DNA of 9,242 nt from the NCBI GenBank assembly GCA_021808875.1, contig JAKBAU010000135.1, forward strand, positions 1 to 9,242, given 5' to 3'. The position numbers and the translations under genes were made by a program. The DNA is from Pseudomonadota bacterium (GTDB lineage Bacteria; Pseudomonadota; Alphaproteobacteria; Micropepsales; Micropepsaceae). The notes under the pieces are model-generated. The model had not been told where the DNA came from and did not search any database. It saw only the letters and a program-made list of their open reading frames with translations. Shown here piece by piece: positions 6,147-9,242 of this stretch (position 1 is its first letter; each line of letters opens with the position of its first letter).

Positions 6147-7046
6147 ATGCGCGTTTTGGCTCGAGCTGTTGCAATCGCGTTCGCCCTTGGCCTTGGCGCA
6201 GCCGCTGGAGCCCTGGCCCACGGGCAGTCCAGCTGGCGCAAGGTACCGGCCAAGGACCTACTCCTGATCCAGACCCGCTATGGCCAGGTTGCCATTGAAC
6301 TTCTACCGGAGTTCGCACCTTTGCATGTCGCCCGGGTCCGCACGCTCACAGAGGCCCACTTCTATGACGGCCTCAGCTTCTATCGGGTCATCGACGGCTT
6401 TGTCGCCCAGGGCGGGATCGGAGAAGGTACCGCGGCCACCAGAGACCATCCCAAATCAGCCAAGCTGCTGTCGCGCTGGCCCCCCCTCAAGGCCGAGTTC
6501 GACGCCCCGATCGCGGCCATCCATGCTCCGTTCGTTCCTACCCGATCGCCCGATCTCTACGCCCCCGAGGTTGGCTGGGTAAGAGGTTTTCCGGTGGGCC
6601 GTAACCCCAAGGCGGGGCGCGAATGGATCCTAAACTGCCCCGGTACCTTTGCCTTTGCCCGCGATAACGCGCCAAATTCGGCGACCACCGAGTTCTATAT
6701 CGTCATCGGTGAAGCGCCACGCCGGCTCGACCGCAATCTGTCCGCCTTCGGGCGGGTGATCGCCGGTATGAAATATCTGCAGAAGCTGCACCGCGGGGAC
6801 CCCAATGTCGATCACGGCGTCATTGCCGATCGCGCCAAGCGTGACCCCATTGTGTGGATGCGCATGGCCTCGCAACTGCCAGTTTCACAGCGTCCCCATT
6901 ATGAAGTGCTGCGAGATACCTCCAAAGCCTTCGCCCGCTGGAAAGCGGCCCGCATCAATCCGGCGCCGCAGTTTTATGTACACCAGCCCCGTCCCATCCT
7001 CGATGTCTGTCTCTCTCCCGTTCCCGCCCGCCGCCTGAAATCCTGA
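6147..7046 (+). CDS. Secreted cyclophilin-type peptidyl-prolyl cis-trans isomerase with long insert and C-terminal extension
   Basis: The 299-residue product is an exported prolyl isomerase that would assist folding in the periplasm. GGGAGGA precedes ATG 6147 closely. A signal peptide (MRVLARAVAIAFALGLGAAA, ending ALA at 22-24) is followed by the cyclophilin core: LIQTRYGQVAIELLPEFAP (40-58) and FYRVIDGFVAQGG (78-90), where Arg80, Phe85 and Gln88 match human CypA R55, F60 and Q63. The second half of the active site (GTFAFARDN, NSATTEFYIVIG, LDRNLSAFGRV) is altered: CypA Q111 and F113 become Glu182 and Tyr184, and W121 and H126 align with Arg193 and Leu198. About 70 residues (95-165), including YAPEVGWVRGFPVGRNP, lie between the halves, and about 85 follow the core. 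As far as I recall, this arrangement recurs in related alphaproteobacterial proteins, so it is a family variant, not damage. Activity may be weak. The propeller-phosphoesterase gene follows after 84 bp on the same strand, perhaps in one operon. Confidence 0.92.
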   Translation: MRVLARAVAIAFALGLGAAAGALAHGQSSWRKVPAKDLLLIQTRYGQVAIELLPEFAPLHVARVRTLTEAHFYDGLSFYRVIDGFVAQGGIGEGTAATRDHPKSAKLLSRWPPLKAEFDAPIAAIHAPFVPTRSPDLYAPEVGWVRGFPVGRNPKAGREWILNCPGTFAFARDNAPNSATTEFYIVIGEAPRRLDRNLSAFGRVIAGMKYLQKLHRGDPNVDHGVIADRAKRDPIVWMRMASQLPVSQRPHYEVLRDTSKAFARWKAARINPAPQFYVHQPRPILDVCLSPVPARRLKS

Positions 7047-7130
7047 ACTGGTGTCAAGCTGCTCGAGGCGGTCGCCGTCGCCGTTCCGTCACCGTCCATG
7101 CGCTAAAAGGAGCGCCAAGGGAGCAAGCTC

Positions 7131-9242
7131 ATGAACAGATCGGTTCTTTTTGTCGGCGCAGCGGTGCTTGCCGCCTTCGCCTCAACCATCGGCCAGGCGG
7201 CTGCCGGCAATGGCGCAACGCTGCTGCCCACCGGCCAGCGTCTCACGCCGACCGCGGCCTCTGGCGCCATCTTTCAGAGCCTCAATCCCGACTGGAAGGA
7301 TGCCCGCGATTTCCGTGCCGGTATGGCAGTGACCACAGTCGTCAGCCATGACCAAAAGACCCTGCTGATCCTGACGAGCGGGTTCAACGAGATGGCGGAT
7401 GCAAGCGGAACGAAGCCACTGCACCTGAGTGAATATATTTTTGTTTACGACATCTCCTCGCGAACTCCCCGGAAGCGCCAAGTACTGACCGTTCCCAATT
7501 CCTTTTCCGGCATCGTGTTTGCTCCTGACGATCGGCACTTCTACGTCTCCGGGGGGGCGGATGACGATATTCACGTGTTCGCACGCAAGGCTGGCCACTG
7601 GCAGGAAGCTGGTCCGCCCATTGCGCTTGGGCATCTGATGACCAACGCCGTCCCGCAAAACCCCGGTGACCGCTTCAAGCCCGTTGCCGCCGGCCTCGAC
7701 GTGACGGCCGACGGACGCCTTCTCGTCGTCGCCAACTACAACAATGACAGCATCAGCATCGTCAATGTCGCCACGCGCCAAAAGATCGGCGAACTCGATC
7801 TGCGGCCGGGCAAGGAAAATCCCCGGATGCATGGCATGCCCGGCGGCGAATACCCACTATGGGTCCAGATCAGGGGAGGACGCACCGCCTATGTGTCGGC
7901 GCAGCGCGATCGTGAAGTCGATGTTGTCGATATCGCGGGTGCACCGAGATTGATCACCCGTATCAAGGTGCAGGGCGTACCCAACCGCATGCTGCTTAAC
8001 CGCACCAGGACCCTGCTCTACGTCACCAGCGACAATGCGGATATCGTCTCGGTCATTGATACCCTGCGAAACCGCGTGATCGGTACCATCAATGCCGAAG
8101 CTCCCCCGGGCCTGATCGCCGGCAGGAGTCATTTCGGTGGCGCCGCGCCCAACAGTCTTGCTCTTTCACCGCACGGTCACCAGCTCTTCGTGACCGATGG
8201 CGGCTTGAATGCCGTGGCCATTATCAGGCTGAATGCCAAAGGACTTGGCCAGGTCTCTGGTCTGGTGCCCACGGGCTGGTATCCCAATTCCGTCAGCACA
8301 GCCGGTGGCATGCTCTACGTCGTCAATGGACGCAGTGACCCCGGCCCCAATCCGCAGGGCTGCACGCACAACAATTACGTGCCGATGAAAGCCTTTCTCT
8401 GTCGCGGGAAGGGCCATTACATTCTACAGCTCAGTCATGCCGGCTTTTTGACCCTTCCGATACCAGGACGGCGTGACCTCGGGCAGCTGACTGACACCGT
8501 AGCCGCTAATGATGATCTGGGGTTCAGGAGCAATCCGGCCGATGATCGGCTCATGGCCGCCCTGCGCGAGCACATCAAGCATGTCATCTATATCATCAAG
8601 GAGAACCGCACCTATGACCAGATCCTCGGCGATCTTGGTCGCGGTAATTCGGATCCCGCTCTTACACTATTCGGCCAGCGCGTAACTCCCAACCAGCATG
8701 CCCTGGCCCGCCAATTCGTCGATCTCGATAATTTCGAAGACAGCGGCGAGGTTTCCGGAGAAGGCTGGCCATGGTCAACCGACGCCCGCGAAACCGATGT
8801 CGGGGTCAAAGAGATCCCGGTACAATATGCAGGGCGGATATCGAATTACGATGTCGAAGGACAGAACCGCAACGTCAATGTAGGTGTCGCATCACTGTGG
8901 CAACGGCGCACCTTCAATCCCGCAACCCCGAACGATCCAGACCTGCTGCCCGGCACTGGCGATGTTGCGAGTCCTGATGGCAACGAGGGGCAAATCGGAA
9001 AAGGGCATCTGTGGGATGCCGCACTGCGCGCGCATGTGAGCTTGCGCAATTACGGCTTCCACCTGGACCTGTTTCGGTATGCCTCCAAAAAATATCCCGT
9101 CGCCCTTGAGCGCAACCCCTATGCCCATCATCTGCGCGTGGCCTTTCCGTCGGAAAGCTCGCTTCAGACCTGCACCGATCCCTATTTCCGCGGCTTCGAC
9201 ACCAGGTTTCCCGACTTCTGGCGGGAACGCGAATGGGCCCGT
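7131..9242 (+). CDS. Bifunctional YncE-like beta-propeller / alkaline-phosphatase-superfamily phosphoesterase, first 704 residues
   Basis: This is the longest gene here and stays open to the right edge. AAGGGAG lies seven bases before ATG 7131, and a signal peptide follows (MNRSVLFVGAAVLAAFAS, then GQAAA at 21-25), so the product is exported. Residues of about 30-470 form a YVTN/YncE-type propeller with repeated blades, such as GLDVTADGRLLVVANYNNDS (near 187-207), GVPNRMLLNRTRTLLYVTSD (near 283-302), PNSLALSPHGHQLFVTDGG and GWYPNSV. Cys411 and Cys424 could form a disulfide in one late loop. From about 484 the phosphoesterase domain starts with HVIYIIKENRTYDQILGDLG; Glu491-Asn492 match the metal/active-site ENR pair of the phosphoesterase (PLC/AcpA-like, PF04185) family, followed by DARETD and GKGHLWDAALRA. 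The remaining catalytic residues lie beyond the window. Fused proteins of this layout are a known family whose substrate I do not know. The propeller probably mediates binding. The upstream cyclophilin may aid its folding, which is inference. Confidence 0.93.
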   Translation, partial: MNRSVLFVGAAVLAAFASTIGQAAAGNGATLLPTGQRLTPTAASGAIFQSLNPDWKDARDFRAGMAVTTVVSHDQKTLLILTSGFNEMADASGTKPLHLSEYIFVYDISSRTPRKRQVLTVPNSFSGIVFAPDDRHFYVSGGADDDIHVFARKAGHWQEAGPPIALGHLMTNAVPQNPGDRFKPVAAGLDVTADGRLLVVANYNNDSISIVNVATRQKIGELDLRPGKENPRMHGMPGGEYPLWVQIRGGRTAYVSAQRDREVDVVDIAGAPRLITRIKVQGVPNRMLLNRTRTLLYVTSDNADIVSVIDTLRNRVIGTINAEAPPGLIAGRSHFGGAAPNSLALSPHGHQLFVTDGGLNAVAIIRLNAKGLGQVSGLVPTGWYPNSVSTAGGMLYVVNGRSDPGPNPQGCTHNNYVPMKAFLCRGKGHYILQLSHAGFLTLPIPGRRDLGQLTDTVAANDDLGFRSNPADDRLMAALREHIKHVIYIIKENRTYDQILGDLGRGNSDPALTLFGQRVTPNQHALARQFVDLDNFEDSGEVSGEGWPWSTDARETDVGVKEIPVQYAGRISNYDVEGQNRNVNVGVASLWQRRTFNPATPNDPDLLPGTGDVASPDGNEGQIGKGHLWDAALRAHVSLRNYGFHLDLFRYASKKYPVALERNPYAHHLRVAFPSESSLQTCTDPYFRGFDTRFPDFWREREWAR

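Noticed and set aside
6066..6221. N-terminal extension of the MFS gene to ATG 6221
   Set aside because: The added 52 residues are polar and unlike any MFS start, and they overlap the cyclophilin gene and its ribosome binding site.

Overview
The window is GC-rich and dense with genes. The gene set is a sulfatase with a TetR regulator, a secreted cyclophilin with a long insert, a YncE-type propeller fused to a phosphoesterase, a crotonase and an omptin. Together these suggest an alphaproteobacterium, perhaps of the Sphingomonadales. That placement is inference from gene types and base composition; no rRNA or other marker gene is present.

Layout. The left end holds the start of a cytoplasmic-type sulfatase gene on the minus strand. 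It is divergent from a TetR-family regulator gene on the plus strand (462-1160), and a 26-bp inverted repeat (285-310) between them looks like the regulator's operator. Bases 1161 to about 2700 contain no intact gene and look like a gene graveyard. A minus-strand CPBP intramembrane protease gene (1348-2096) is broken by two stops and three frameshifts, yet its three metalloprotease motifs can still be read. Next to it is a much fainter remnant (2303-2665) that may derive from a DUF454 (YbaN-like) membrane protein. An apparently intact omptin outer-membrane protease gene follows (2810-3793), with visibly lower GC than the genes to its right.

From 3911 to 6065 two minus-strand genes lie head to tail: a TetA/DHA1-like MFS efflux pump and, downstream, an enoyl-CoA hydratase/isomerase-family enzyme that lacks both hydratase glutamates. 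Divergent from the MFS gene, a periplasmic cyclophilin-type peptidyl-prolyl isomerase (6147-7046) precedes a large secreted protein (7131 to beyond the window end). That protein joins a YncE-like seven-bladed propeller to an alkaline-phosphatase-superfamily phosphoesterase domain.

How the genes fit together. Several products act in or on the envelope: the omptin, the decayed CPBP protease, the efflux pump, the secreted cyclophilin and the propeller-phosphoesterase. The cyclophilin may help fold the large exported protein encoded behind it. The most noteworthy items are the omptin, which keeps the catalytic and basic-residue pockets but has lost the LPS-contact residues known from OmpT, and the adjacent decaying membrane-protease gene. 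No tRNA, rRNA, CRISPR array, transposase or insertion sequence was recognised.
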